Shown piece after piece: positions 53,631 to 62,979 of a DNA stretch of 63,265 bases (its first letter is position 1; the number at the start of each line of letters is the position of its first letter). Made by a program: the position numbers and the translations under genes. The stretch is from Marinobacterium jannaschii DSM 6295 (lineage in GTDB: Bacteria; Pseudomonadota; Gammaproteobacteria; Pseudomonadales; Balneatricaceae), in assembly GCF_000620085.1 (NCBI RefSeq), contig NZ_JHVJ01000030.1:1-63265 (forward strand), read 5' to 3'. The notes below the pieces were generated by a model. That model was not told the origin of the DNA and ran no database searches. It worked only from the letters and a program-made list of their open reading frames with translations.

Positions 53631-56600
53631 ATGACCCTTTCCGTCAGACCGATTACCGATGTGCAGAAGGGACTGGTCTACCTGCAACAGATCAATCCCC
53701 AGACCGCTGCCTACAATGTGGTGTTTGCCGCCAAGATTGAAGGAGAGTTTGATTTCGACTCCTTGCAGGCCGCTTTTTATCACCTGCAACAGCAGCACCT
53801 TGTGTTGCGCGAGCTGTTTGCCGAGGAAAATGGCGAGCTGATCGCCCGCGAACAGTCGACGCTGAAACTGGATATCCGCCGTGAGGATATCGCGTCGCTC
53901 TCCCCTGAGCAGGCGCACGCCCATATCTATGCCGCCTCCAGGGTGGCGTTCAATCTCTATCAGGATCTTTGTCTGAGGGTTGAACTGTTCCGTCTCAGTG
54001 AGAGCGAAACCGTGATGACGCTGGTCGCGCATCATGCCAATTTCGATTTCTGGTCACTGGCACTGCTGCTGGAGCAGCTGGCGGGGCATTATCAGGCCCT
54101 GAGTGCGGGTGACAGCCTGGCGCTGGACAGCGAGGCGATCCAGTTCGATCAGTACGTTGATCACCTGCAAGCGCTGCAGCAGAAGGATAAGTACCAGGCT
54201 GCCCGCGAGGAGCTATTGGCAGGCTTGCGGGGCAGCGACGGGGTGCTGAATCTCTCCACCGACCACTCGCGGTCACGCCTTAACCCGATGTCGGGTACTT
54301 CCTACAGCTTCGCCATTCCTGCGGATCTGACGGCAGCCGTGCATGAAACCGCCAAGGCACATAAAGTCACCCCGTATATGTACCTGCTCAGCGCCTTCCA
54401 GCTGGCGCTGCACCGCTACAGCGGTCAGGATGATCTGCTGGTGGGTACCCCGGCGGCCGGTCGCGATAAGCGTAAGTGGAACGGGGTGATGGGTAACTTC
54501 GTCAATACCCTGGTGCTGCGCAGTCAGGTCGATGAGACGAGCGACTTCGCCCAGATGCTGGCCAACACCTACCAGCGCGTCGTTACTTCGGTGCGTCACC
54601 AGAGCGTGCAGTTCCCGCAGCTGGTGGAAGGGCTGGGGCTGAAGCGTGACAGCAGCCGTACGCCGCTGATTCAGGCCAGTTTCGCCTGGGACCGGCTGCC
54701 GCAGTTTGCCGATATGGCTCACTTTTTCAGCCACTCCGATTGCAGCGCCACTGTAGAGTGGGGCGGCCTGAACCTGAGTCCGTACTGGATTCCTCAGCAG
54801 GAAGGTCAGTTTGATCTGGCGCTGGAGATGGGGGCCGAGATCGCCGGTGAGCTGACCGCCACCCTGAAATTCCGCGACGACCTGTTTGAGGCTGAAAGCG
54901 CCGCCTGCTTCGCGGCTAACTTTGTTGAGCTGCTGGGGCAGGTGACCGCCGATCCACAGCAGAATATTCACCAGGTGAAGCTGGTCGATGCTGAACAGCA
55001 GCAACGGATACTGGGGCTGGCCGACTCCGATATTCCGGTCAGTCCGGCGGTGAATACGGTGCATGGCCTGTTTCAGCAGCAGGCGGGAGAGACCCCGGAT
55101 GCGATCGCCGTGCGTGATCCGGATGGTGCTATGAGCTACCAGCAGCTGGAGACTGAATCCAGCCGTATCGCCGCCCTGCTGCAGTCGGAATACAAGGTGG
55201 CGGGTAAGCGGGTGGCGATCTGTCATCAGCGCAACCGCTACCTGCTGGTCAATCTGCTGGCGATCTTTAAGGCCGGTGCCAGCTATGTACCGATCGATCC
55301 CAATGTACCGGCGGCGCGCTCGCAGATGATCATCGAGGATGGTGACCTGAGCCTGCTGATCCAGGACGAGGCGATCAATCACCTGGATTTCTCTGCCGAA
55401 CTTCCGGTAGTCGGTGCCAGGATGCTGGGGATCGCGGCGGCTGCGGCGGAATCCCTGCCAGCCGCTCAGCCAGCGGCGCAGGTATCGGGCGATGATATCG
55501 CCTATATGATCTTTACCTCCGGCTCTACCGGACGGCCCAAGGGCGTATCCGTGCCGCACGGCTGCGTGGTGAACCTGCTGAGCAGCTTTGCCCAGTATCC
55601 GGGGATACGCCAGCAGCAGAGCCTGCTGGCGGTAACGACGATCTCTTTTGATATCTCGGTGCTGGAGCTGTTCCTGCCGATTACTCACGGTGGTGAGACT
55701 ATCATTATCGGCAGTGACGCTTCGGCCGATCCGCAGCAGCTGATCGCCTATATGGAGCAATTTCGGCCGCAGATCATGCAGGCGACCCCATCCCACTGGC
55801 GTATGCTGCTGGAAGCCGGCTGGCAGGGTGATCAGGCACTGACGGTCTACTGTGGCGGTGAGGCGCTGCCGCGCTCGCTGGCGGAGCAGCTGCTGGAAAA
55901 CTGTGCCGATCTCTACAATGTCTACGGCCCGACCGAGACCACCATCTGGTCGACTATCGAACACTACCGTGGCGGTGATGTCAGCATCGGCCGACCGATC
56001 GCCAACACCCAGGTCTATGTGGTGGACAGCAACCACCAGATCGTACCCCAAGGCGTGGTAGGCGAACTCTGCATCGGCGGTGACGGTGTCACTCAGGGCT
56101 ACTTTGAAAAGCCACAGCTGACCGCTGATGCCTTTATTGAGGCAGACTTCGTCACCGGAACTATCTACAAAACCGGCGACCAGGCGCGGATTAACTCCCG
56201 CGGCAAGCTGGAATGCCTGGGCCGGATCGGCAACCAGGTGAAGATCCGCGGTTTCCGTATCGAGCTGGACGATATCGAAGAGAACCTGCGCAAGATCGAT
56301 GGCATCAGCAACGCCGTGGTGGCAGCCAAAGCGCAGGCTGACGACAAGGTGCTGGTCTGCTACTACGTGGCTGAGGGCGAAAGCGCGGTCGAGAGCAAAG
56401 CAATCCGTGAGCAGCTCAAGGCAGCGTTACCCGCCTATATGGTACCGAACCTGTTCCAGCCAATGGCGCAGTTGCCGATGACCGCCAATGGTAAGGTTGA
56501 CCGCAAGCAGCTGCCGGAGCCGCAGGCGCAACAGAGCGATCGCGAATTGATGGCACCGCGCGGCGAGCTGGAATCCCGGTTGCTGAGCCTGTGGCAGCAG

Positions 56601-57647
56601 GTGCTGAAGCAGGAACTGATCAGTATTGAGGATGACTTCTACGATATTGGTGGACACTCTCTGCTGGCGGTACAGCTAACTGGCAGGATCAACCAGCAGC
56701 TGGGGCTTGAACTGGATAATCAGTTTTTGCTGAGTAACACCACCATCGCCGCGATGGCTGCCGCGATCGAGTCGGGCGAGACCGACAACGCCCACCCCAC
56801 CCTGGTCACCCTCAATAAGGGTGATAGTAGTCGCACGCCGCTGTTCCTGATGCACCCGATCGGCGGCACGGTTTACTGCTATATGGCGCTGGCCCAGGCG
56901 ATGGATAAGCAGCAACCGCTCTATGCCTTCCAGTCGCCGGGGATCGAAGAGGCGGAAGAGGCTGAGGTCGGTATCGAAGAGATCAGCCGTCATTACGTCA
57001 GGGTGATCCAGGAAGTACAGCCGGAAGGCCCAATCCTGCTGGGCGGTTGGTGCTTCGGTGGCGTGCTGGCCTATGAAGCAACCCGTCAGCTGCAGGCGGC
57101 CGGACGTGAAGTGGCGCAGATCTACTCCTTCGACACCCGTGCACCGATCGTCGCTAACCACCCGGACGATGGCGACGATGCCACCCTGCTGTCCTGGTTT
57201 GCCCGCGACCTGGCGGTACCGCACAACAAGACCCTGCATATCCCGCCCGAAGAACTGCGCGAGATCGAGGTCGACGAGCAGTTTGAGTATGTACTTGAGC
57301 GCGCCAAGGCGATCGGCGTAATCGACGCCGATGCCGATGAGGAGAAACTGCTCAACTACTTCTCCGTCTATATCGCCAACGGCATGGCACTGCAGATGTA
57401 CGAAGAACACAGTGTCGATGTGCCGCTAACCCTCTATTTCGCCCGTGATGAAACGGTCGACTACGGCCCGCTGCTGGGCTGGGATCAGCTGCTGCAGCAG
57501 GGACTGTGCAAGGTCGATATCGCCGGTGACCATAACTCGATTATGTATAAGCCGCAGGTGCAGCAGATCGCTGATGACCTGAGCTGCCGCCTGAACGACT
57601 ACCATTTTCAAACCACGGCCGAGGTCGTGACAGAGGAGGTTGCCTGA
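53631..57647 (+). CDS. One-module non-ribosomal peptide synthetase, C-A-T-TE
   Basis: 1338 residues. Condensation domain about 1-430 with HH at 134-135 and Asp139 (HHANFDFWS). Adenylation domain about 470-975: IFTSGSTGRPKGV, NVYGPTETTIWST, YKTGDQARI, NGKVDRKQLP; the specificity code read by eye is DILQYGVIWK (Asp674 first), closest to the glycine code. Carrier domain with Ser1010 in GGHSLL. Thioesterase about 1075-1338 with GWCFGG: Cys1141, Asp1168 and His1301 as likely triad, Cys instead of Ser. It should join the acyl chain to glycine and release the product. AAGGA precedes the start. Confidence 0.94.
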   Translation: MTLSVRPITDVQKGLVYLQQINPQTAAYNVVFAAKIEGEFDFDSLQAAFYHLQQQHLVLRELFAEENGELIAREQSTLKLDIRREDIASLSPEQAHAHIYAASRVAFNLYQDLCLRVELFRLSESETVMTLVAHHANFDFWSLALLLEQLAGHYQALSAGDSLALDSEAIQFDQYVDHLQALQQKDKYQAAREELLAGLRGSDGVLNLSTDHSRSRLNPMSGTSYSFAIPADLTAAVHETAKAHKVTPYMYLLSAFQLALHRYSGQDDLLVGTPAAGRDKRKWNGVMGNFVNTLVLRSQVDETSDFAQMLANTYQRVVTSVRHQSVQFPQLVEGLGLKRDSSRTPLIQASFAWDRLPQFADMAHFFSHSDCSATVEWGGLNLSPYWIPQQEGQFDLALEMGAEIAGELTATLKFRDDLFEAESAACFAANFVELLGQVTADPQQNIHQVKLVDAEQQQRILGLADSDIPVSPAVNTVHGLFQQQAGETPDAIAVRDPDGAMSYQQLETESSRIAALLQSEYKVAGKRVAICHQRNRYLLVNLLAIFKAGASYVPIDPNVPAARSQMIIEDGDLSLLIQDEAINHLDFSAELPVVGARMLGIAAAAAESLPAAQPAAQVSGDDIAYMIFTSGSTGRPKGVSVPHGCVVNLLSSFAQYPGIRQQQSLLAVTTISFDISVLELFLPITHGGETIIIGSDASADPQQLIAYMEQFRPQIMQATPSHWRMLLEAGWQGDQALTVYCGGEALPRSLAEQLLENCADLYNVYGPTETTIWSTIEHYRGGDVSIGRPIANTQVYVVDSNHQIVPQGVVGELCIGGDGVTQGYFEKPQLTADAFIEADFVTGTIYKTGDQARINSRGKLECLGRIGNQVKIRGFRIELDDIEENLRKIDGISNAVVAAKAQADDKVLVCYYVAEGESAVESKAIREQLKAALPAYMVPNLFQPMAQLPMTANGKVDRKQLPEPQAQQSDRELMAPRGELESRLLSLWQQVLKQELISIEDDFYDIGGHSLLAVQLTGRINQQLGLELDNQFLLSNTTIAAMAAAIESGETDNAHPTLVTLNKGDSSRTPLFLMHPIGGTVYCYMALAQAMDKQQPLYAFQSPGIEEAEEAEVGIEEISRHYVRVIQEVQPEGPILLGGWCFGGVLAYEATRQLQAAGREVAQIYSFDTRAPIVANHPDDGDDATLLSWFARDLAVPHNKTLHIPPEELREIEVDEQFEYVLERAKAIGVIDADADEEKLLNYFSVYIANGMALQMYEEHSVDVPLTLYFARDETVDYGPLLGWDQLLQQGLCKVDIAGDHNSIMYKPQVQQIADDLSCRLNDYHFQTTAEVVTEEVA

Positions 57648-58111
57648 TGAGCAACACTAAAGAGATCACTATGGAGAAGGAATACGTCCTCAAGGCCCCG
57701 CTGGCCGAGGTCTATGCGTTCCTCTCCAACCCGGAAAACGACGATATCTGGCAGGGCTCCTGCGACCGCGTCGAGATGCAGCAACCCGGCGAGCCGGTTG
57801 CCGCAGGCTCCAAGTACAACATTCACTTCAGCTTTCTCAGCCGCAAGATGAGCTTCGAAGCCGAAGTCAGCGAGTACGAGTTTGAAAAGAGCTACGGCTA
57901 CCAATCCACCGAAGGCCCGATGCCTTATGAAGGCCGCTACGTCTTTACCGAAACCGAAGAAGGCGTCCACGTGAACTGGACCTTCGGTGCCACCCCCGGA
58001 AAATTCTTCGGCATCATCCCCAAAGCCCTGATCCGCAAGACCATGGATAAAAAGGTGCTGGAAGATATCGAACGCCTGCAACAGCACTTTGCCAGCGCAA
58101 CCATCAACTAG
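57647..58111 (+). CDS. SRPBCC (START-like/polyketide-cyclase-type) protein
   Basis: A 154-residue protein of the SRPBCC ligand-binding fold: an N-terminal strand KEYVLKAPLAEVYAFLSNPENDD, a central sheet (FEAEVSEYEFEKSYGYQS) and a long C-terminal helix. Members bind hydrophobic molecules and some catalyse aromatisation or cyclisation of polyketides. It overlaps the NRPS stop (TGATG) and is the last gene before the terminator, so it likely acts on or carries the product of the NRPS. Exact reaction unknown. Confidence 0.85.
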   Translation: MSNTKEITMEKEYVLKAPLAEVYAFLSNPENDDIWQGSCDRVEMQQPGEPVAAGSKYNIHFSFLSRKMSFEAEVSEYEFEKSYGYQSTEGPMPYEGRYVFTETEEGVHVNWTFGATPGKFFGIIPKALIRKTMDKKVLEDIERLQQHFASATIN

Positions 58112-58133
58112 CTTTCTCTCCCACCCCTCCTGA

Positions 58134-58172
58134 GAAACCAAAGCCGCGCCCCCACGCGGCTTTGGTTTCTTT
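58134..58172 (+). terminator. Terminator of the FAAL-NRPS operon
   Basis: A 15-bp perfect stem (58134-58148 with 58155-58169), six-base loop, followed by three T and three A. It ends the operon 23 bases after the SRPBCC stop. Confidence 0.9.
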
Positions 58173-58496
58173 AAATAGGCTCTATGGCCAGCTCCCGATT
58201 TAAGCCGCTAACAAAATTGGTTAGTCGCGGTATAAAACTTAACTTGCCTATTTACTGCACAATAGGGTTAAATTCGCGTCATTAATCATGGAATGTCTGA
58301 TGTTGTCGGAAGGGAATCTGATTCTGCTATTCAGTGGTTTGTTACTGCCTTAGTGCACTACCAGTAAGCCCTCTTGCATCGGGCTTAGCATAGGCTAGCG
58401 ACTTTACTTCTTCTAATTCCCTTCCCGCACCAGCCTTCCCTGCACCCTATCTGATTGTCGGGGTGTTCGAATTTATGCTGAGTAAGGGAATCTCCG
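58173..58496. other. Interval before the lipoprotein gene
   Basis: About 320 bases, moderately AT-rich, without a gene. A small palindrome TAAGCCC/GGGCTTA lies around 58365-58387 with no T-run, so it may be an operator or leader hairpin. GTAAGGG (58483-58489) shortly before the ATG could serve as ribosome binding site. I see nothing else nameable. Confidence 0.5.
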
Positions 58497-61400
58497 ATGC
58501 GCCGCAATCCTGAGTCCAAATCGTCGTTGGCAGCCTCCATCCGCAGGGCCATTAAGGCCACCTGCCTGACCTCATCTGTTCTGCTGTTAACCGCTTGTGG
58601 CGGTGGAGGTGGTGGGGGAAGTTCCTCTGATCCGATTCCGGTAGATCCAGATCCAGATCCGATTTCGGTTCCGACGGTTCCGCAGCCGGTTAGTGGTGGC
58701 GGCGTTAAAGGCCCTATGGCAAACGCGCTTGTAACGGCGTACCGCATCGATACCACTAAAGCTGGTTTTGTTGGTACAGAGCTGGCCAAAGCGTCGACCA
58801 ACAGCGTGGCTGAAATCGTCGGACTCAGCATCGACCTGAATTTTGGCCTGCCATTTATCCTGGTGATCGAGGCCGATGATGACACTATCGACCTAAACAG
58901 TGGCAAGGCGCCGGTTATCAAGCAGCTGAAGACGGTGGTTACGCCTGAGATGCTTCGGGCTGGTAAGCCACTTTATGCCACACCACTGACCTCGATGGCG
59001 GTCGATATGGCCGTGGCCATGAGCGATAGCAACCAGGCGCCGTATCAGGGTGATGGCAATGGCACGGTCACCCTTGACGAGTTTACAAGCGCCCTGGCAG
59101 TAGCCGCCGGACAGGTGGTTTCCAGCCTCGGTTATGGTATGGAGACCGGCACGGATCTCTACCGCGCCGTGCCGCTGATCGATGAGAACACGGCCAGCGA
59201 AGAGGCCAAGAAAGCGGCAGTGCGCTACCGTACCGCGGTGGAGTCTGTTGCGGCAACCGTGGTTGAACTGCAAGGCAAAGCGGGTGAGTCTGCGGCCACC
59301 GAAGAGGTGATGAAGAACCTGGCAGAGGATCTGGCGGATGGTGAAATCGATGGCCGTCTGAAGGACCGTGAGCTGGAGCTGCTGAAAGATATCAATGACC
59401 TTGGCGATATTGTCACCAAAGACCCGGCGCAGCGACATATCCCAGATACCGATATTTTGATTGGCGACCTTGAACGGCATCTGGCCAAAGAGGCCAAAAT
59501 GCGCGGCGTTGACGTCGACGTTGAAGATCTGGAAACAGGTGTTATTGCCCTCGACCCGGAGCTGGCGGCGCTGCTGGCCGATGCCGACCGGGATGGTGTG
59601 GCAGACAAGCAGGATCGCTTCCCTTTTAATCCCGAAGAAACCGCAGACCGGGATAACGACGGCGTCGGTGATAATGGCGACCGCTTCCCGGATGATGCCA
59701 GTGAAAGCCGCGACAGCGATAACGACGGCTATGGCGATAACGCAGACCGTTTCCCACACGACGTCAGTGAGCATCAGGATAGTGACGGTGATGGTGTAGG
59801 GGATAATGGCGACCGCTTCCCGGATGATGCAAGTGAAAGCCGCGATAGCGACGGGGATGGCTATGGTGACAATGCCGATCTATTTCCAGAAGATGCCACA
59901 GAATATGAGGATAGTGATGGCGATGGGATTGGGAATAACTCAGATGCGGAGCCTAATATCCCGCTAATCGGGCCTGATAAAGATCGAGATGGAGTTGCTG
60001 ATTCTAAAGATGCTTTTCCTGAGGATGCGCGAGAGCAGTATGACACTGATGGAGATGGTGTAGGAGACAATCAAGACCGTTTCCCAAACGACCGAAATGA
60101 GCATTCCGATCTTGATGGAGATGGTATTGGAGATAACTCAGACGGTACACCACTTGGAAGCTTTGATGGGAATATCTCAGTTGGCAGCTCTGTTATTTTC
60201 TATGTAGAGCAGGACGGTGCTGTTGAGTGGAACATTTATAGTGCTCCCGAAAATAGTGCCTACGCGGATATTAACCACGTTGGTAAAGAGTTTTTAATTA
60301 CTCCAGATGTAGTTGGAAGGTATGACTTTCAAGTGAAGTTAACAACACCTGGAGGTCAACCTTACTATTTGAATGAATTTATGTATGCGCACAACTCCGA
60401 ACCTGCGGTTGTGGTTAATGGTAATGGTGGAGTGAAAGTTAACGAGCTAACTGTGTTGGATGCGTCACGGAGTTCTGATGCAGATGGTCATTTGCTTTCT
60501 TTTAGCTGGGAGCTTATTTCTGCTCCGGATGGTAGTGTGCCAAGTATAATCGGTGATCGAGGGCCGAAACTTAGCTTTATTGCCGATAAGCAGGGGGAAT
60601 ACGTATTAGAACTAACAGTATCGGATGGCTGGTCATCTAAGAAGACGACCATAGATATAGGTGTTAGCCCCTATCAGCTAGAGTTGTTACCATTTAGTCC
60701 TGTTGATGCAGAATATAGCGAATATTTGGACAGTATTATAGCTGCATCGACTGATGGTGGTTTTCATATATATAATCCATTTGACCGGTCTCATAAACTT
60801 ATAGATATTCCTTTTGAGGCGAAAAGTGTGAGTGCTTTCAGGGAGGAGTCTTATGCAATAGTTGCCGGTGATAATTCGGTGGGCTTTTTAAATCTTGATA
60901 GTCTTGAACTGGAAGTTTCAATAGTTGGCTTGGATGGGATATCAGAAGCTATCCTAGGGGAAGGAGGGTATGTATACTTATTTCCTGCTGAAGGTTACGA
61001 AGATATTACCGTTGTTGATCGGCTAGGGAGTATTGAAAAGCATGATTATTTCTGGGGGCACGTAGCACGAGGTAAAATGCATCCTGATGGTAAATCAGTT
61101 TATCTTGTTGACTTAGATAGTATCCCTGTTGATATGGCTAAATACCGAGCTGATGCAGGAAGTGTTCGATTTTTAGGTAGTGATCCGTATCATGGTGCTT
61201 ATCCAATATGCGACGATTTATGGCCTTCTAATGATGGATTGAGAATGTTTTCTGCATGTGGAAATGTTTTCAGGTCTTCAGATTATGAAGGCCAAGATAT
61301 GAAATATAATGGTGCACTGGAAGGCTTTGAAAAGGCTAGTTACATTCGTCAAATTGATAGGGAAATACTTGTTGTTTCAGCTCCTGGTTTGGGAGAAGCA

Positions 61401-62921
61401 CAGCAGCTAAATAGCTCTTTCGTTTATAAATATGATAATGATGATTTGAGCTATAAAGGCAAGGATAGACTGCCTGTATTTAAAACGCCTGATGGGAATT
61501 ACCCGTCGATTGGTAAATATATATTTTATAGCAAAAGGTACAGTAAGCACTTTGTTGTAACTGAGGCTTTTAACCCAACAGAAGAAGCACCAGTCTTTGG
61601 AATTGCATCTTTGGATGTTAATACAGTTGATAATCAATTGGTTGCGAATATTTCAGGCCCCTCGTCAGCTATAGTCGGCACAGTGGTTACTCTTGAAGGC
61701 CGTCCTGATACAAGTGTTGCTTCAGGCGAACTCAAGTACTTTTGGCGTATATTGAATAAACCTCAGTCAAGTAATATCTCCGTTAGTGATAACGAAAATT
61801 TCTCATCATCTTTGCATTTAACAGCTGACGTTCCTGGGGTCTATCAGGTAGCTCTACAAGTTAGCAATAACGGTGTGGCCGGAAAAGAGACAGTTTTTGA
61901 ATTGCATGTGTCTGATGTAAGCGGGGAAATTTTTACGAGAATTCCAACAGCTGCAATTGATGCTGAATATTCGGACTCTCTCGAAAGGCTAGTCTGGATA
62001 GGCGCTACACCCTCTAAGTTATATCAGTTCAGTGTCAATGATAGGCGGATTACAGAGCTCAGCCTACCTGGGGTTCCATACTCTCTATCAGTATCACCTG
62101 ATGGTAAAAAAGCAGTGGTGGGGTACGCTGGACAGCTGTCCTATATAGACTTAGCTGATAACTCAATATTGAAGACAGTGACGCTGCAGGAGTTGACAAG
62201 CTTCCCTTATACTGTAACGCCTTATGACATTGTGCTTACTGATGGTGGATATGCTTATGTTATGCCTAATGCGGGAAGTTGGGTAAAAATCCAGGCAGTT
62301 AATCTGAACAGTGGTGCTATAACCTTCAACGAAGGGAGGGATGAATATAATAAAGGAAAAATGGCGTTGAGTGACGATCAGCGTTATATCTATATCGCTA
62401 CAACTGTTATTACTTCGAATTACATCAAGAAATATGCAATTGATAGTGGTTATGTAGCACTTGTAGGCTCATCTCAAGGCAAGACTTCAAAGCCTACATG
62501 TGGAGGTGTTTGGTCATCAGAGGATAACGCAAGTATATTCACCCGTTGTGGGAATGTGCTTTATTCCTCTGAATCGGAAAACGATATGGAGTTTTTTGGT
62601 GAATTAGAGCGTTACGGAAGCCACTCTTATATCAAAAGCCTTGACCGTAGAGAAAGTGAAGTAGCAGTGCTTTACGAAGCATGGCCTTCAAGGCTCGGAG
62701 TGGGGGATGAAGAGCAAGGAGTGTCCTTTTATAGCACCTCATCGTTTGAGCTATTGCGTCGAGAGTCACTGCCAGAATTCCCTACACAGGATGGCAGTTA
62801 TGAGGCCTTTGGGCGTTTTCTGTTCTATAACTCAGACGGTAGCCAGCTAATCGTAATCGTTCAGTCTGATGAGGCATCCGGCCTGTTAAAGGATTACGGT
62901 ATTTTTGTGATCGACCAGTAG
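58497..62921 (+). CDS. Large surface lipoprotein with TSP3 repeats and PKD/beta-propeller modules
   Basis: 1474 residues. The N-terminus has a lipobox LTAC followed by a run of Gly and Ser, so it should be a lipoprotein, probably on the cell surface. Residues 60-350 form a conserved alpha/beta region. Nine 22-residue thrombospondin-type-3 repeats (about 362-550), rich in DxDxDG, should bind calcium. After them come two similar modules, each a PKD-like domain plus a seven-bladed-propeller-like part (DAEYSEYLDS and DAEYSDSLER open the two propellers). The 5' part is GC-rich, the 3' part clearly AT-rich. Ligand unknown. Confidence 0.88.
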   Translation: MRRNPESKSSLAASIRRAIKATCLTSSVLLLTACGGGGGGGSSSDPIPVDPDPDPISVPTVPQPVSGGGVKGPMANALVTAYRIDTTKAGFVGTELAKASTNSVAEIVGLSIDLNFGLPFILVIEADDDTIDLNSGKAPVIKQLKTVVTPEMLRAGKPLYATPLTSMAVDMAVAMSDSNQAPYQGDGNGTVTLDEFTSALAVAAGQVVSSLGYGMETGTDLYRAVPLIDENTASEEAKKAAVRYRTAVESVAATVVELQGKAGESAATEEVMKNLAEDLADGEIDGRLKDRELELLKDINDLGDIVTKDPAQRHIPDTDILIGDLERHLAKEAKMRGVDVDVEDLETGVIALDPELAALLADADRDGVADKQDRFPFNPEETADRDNDGVGDNGDRFPDDASESRDSDNDGYGDNADRFPHDVSEHQDSDGDGVGDNGDRFPDDASESRDSDGDGYGDNADLFPEDATEYEDSDGDGIGNNSDAEPNIPLIGPDKDRDGVADSKDAFPEDAREQYDTDGDGVGDNQDRFPNDRNEHSDLDGDGIGDNSDGTPLGSFDGNISVGSSVIFYVEQDGAVEWNIYSAPENSAYADINHVGKEFLITPDVVGRYDFQVKLTTPGGQPYYLNEFMYAHNSEPAVVVNGNGGVKVNELTVLDASRSSDADGHLLSFSWELISAPDGSVPSIIGDRGPKLSFIADKQGEYVLELTVSDGWSSKKTTIDIGVSPYQLELLPFSPVDAEYSEYLDSIIAASTDGGFHIYNPFDRSHKLIDIPFEAKSVSAFREESYAIVAGDNSVGFLNLDSLELEVSIVGLDGISEAILGEGGYVYLFPAEGYEDITVVDRLGSIEKHDYFWGHVARGKMHPDGKSVYLVDLDSIPVDMAKYRADAGSVRFLGSDPYHGAYPICDDLWPSNDGLRMFSACGNVFRSSDYEGQDMKYNGALEGFEKASYIRQIDREILVVSAPGLGEAQQLNSSFVYKYDNDDLSYKGKDRLPVFKTPDGNYPSIGKYIFYSKRYSKHFVVTEAFNPTEEAPVFGIASLDVNTVDNQLVANISGPSSAIVGTVVTLEGRPDTSVASGELKYFWRILNKPQSSNISVSDNENFSSSLHLTADVPGVYQVALQVSNNGVAGKETVFELHVSDVSGEIFTRIPTAAIDAEYSDSLERLVWIGATPSKLYQFSVNDRRITELSLPGVPYSLSVSPDGKKAVVGYAGQLSYIDLADNSILKTVTLQELTSFPYTVTPYDIVLTDGGYAYVMPNAGSWVKIQAVNLNSGAITFNEGRDEYNKGKMALSDDQRYIYIATTVITSNYIKKYAIDSGYVALVGSSQGKTSKPTCGGVWSSEDNASIFTRCGNVLYSSESENDMEFFGELERYGSHSYIKSLDRRESEVAVLYEAWPSRLGVGDEEQGVSFYSTSSFELLRRESLPEFPTQDGSYEAFGRFLFYNSDGSQLIVIVQSDEASGLLKDYGIFVIDQ
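59580..60146 (+). repeat. Tandem 66-bp repeats encoding calcium-binding TSP3 units
   Basis: Nine units with the protein pattern DxDxDGxGDNxDxFPxD. Units two and four are nearly identical in DNA over about 45 bases (from 59670 and from 59802, exactly 132 bases apart), indicating recent duplication. GC content falls along the array from about 59890. Confidence 0.85.
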
Positions 62922-62940
62922 TCATAGCAATCTAGAGAAA

Positions 62941-62979
62941 GTACAAAGACCAGCCCCTCGTGCTGGCCTTTGTACTTTA
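62941..62979 (+). terminator. Terminator of the lipoprotein gene
   Basis: A 14-bp stem with one mismatch (62941-62954 with 62962-62975), loop CCCTCGT, then TTTAT. It lies 19 bases after the stop codon. Confidence 0.8.

Noticed and set aside
54273-56051. Long open frame antisense to the NRPS (592 codons)
   Set aside because: It is a composition-driven shadow of the GC-rich NRPS frame with no recognisable domain and no ribosome binding site.
59580-60146. Regularly spaced repeats that could suggest a CRISPR array
   Set aside because: The 66-base periodicity is protein-coding (22-residue TSP3 units) and continuous with the lipoprotein frame; no spacers.
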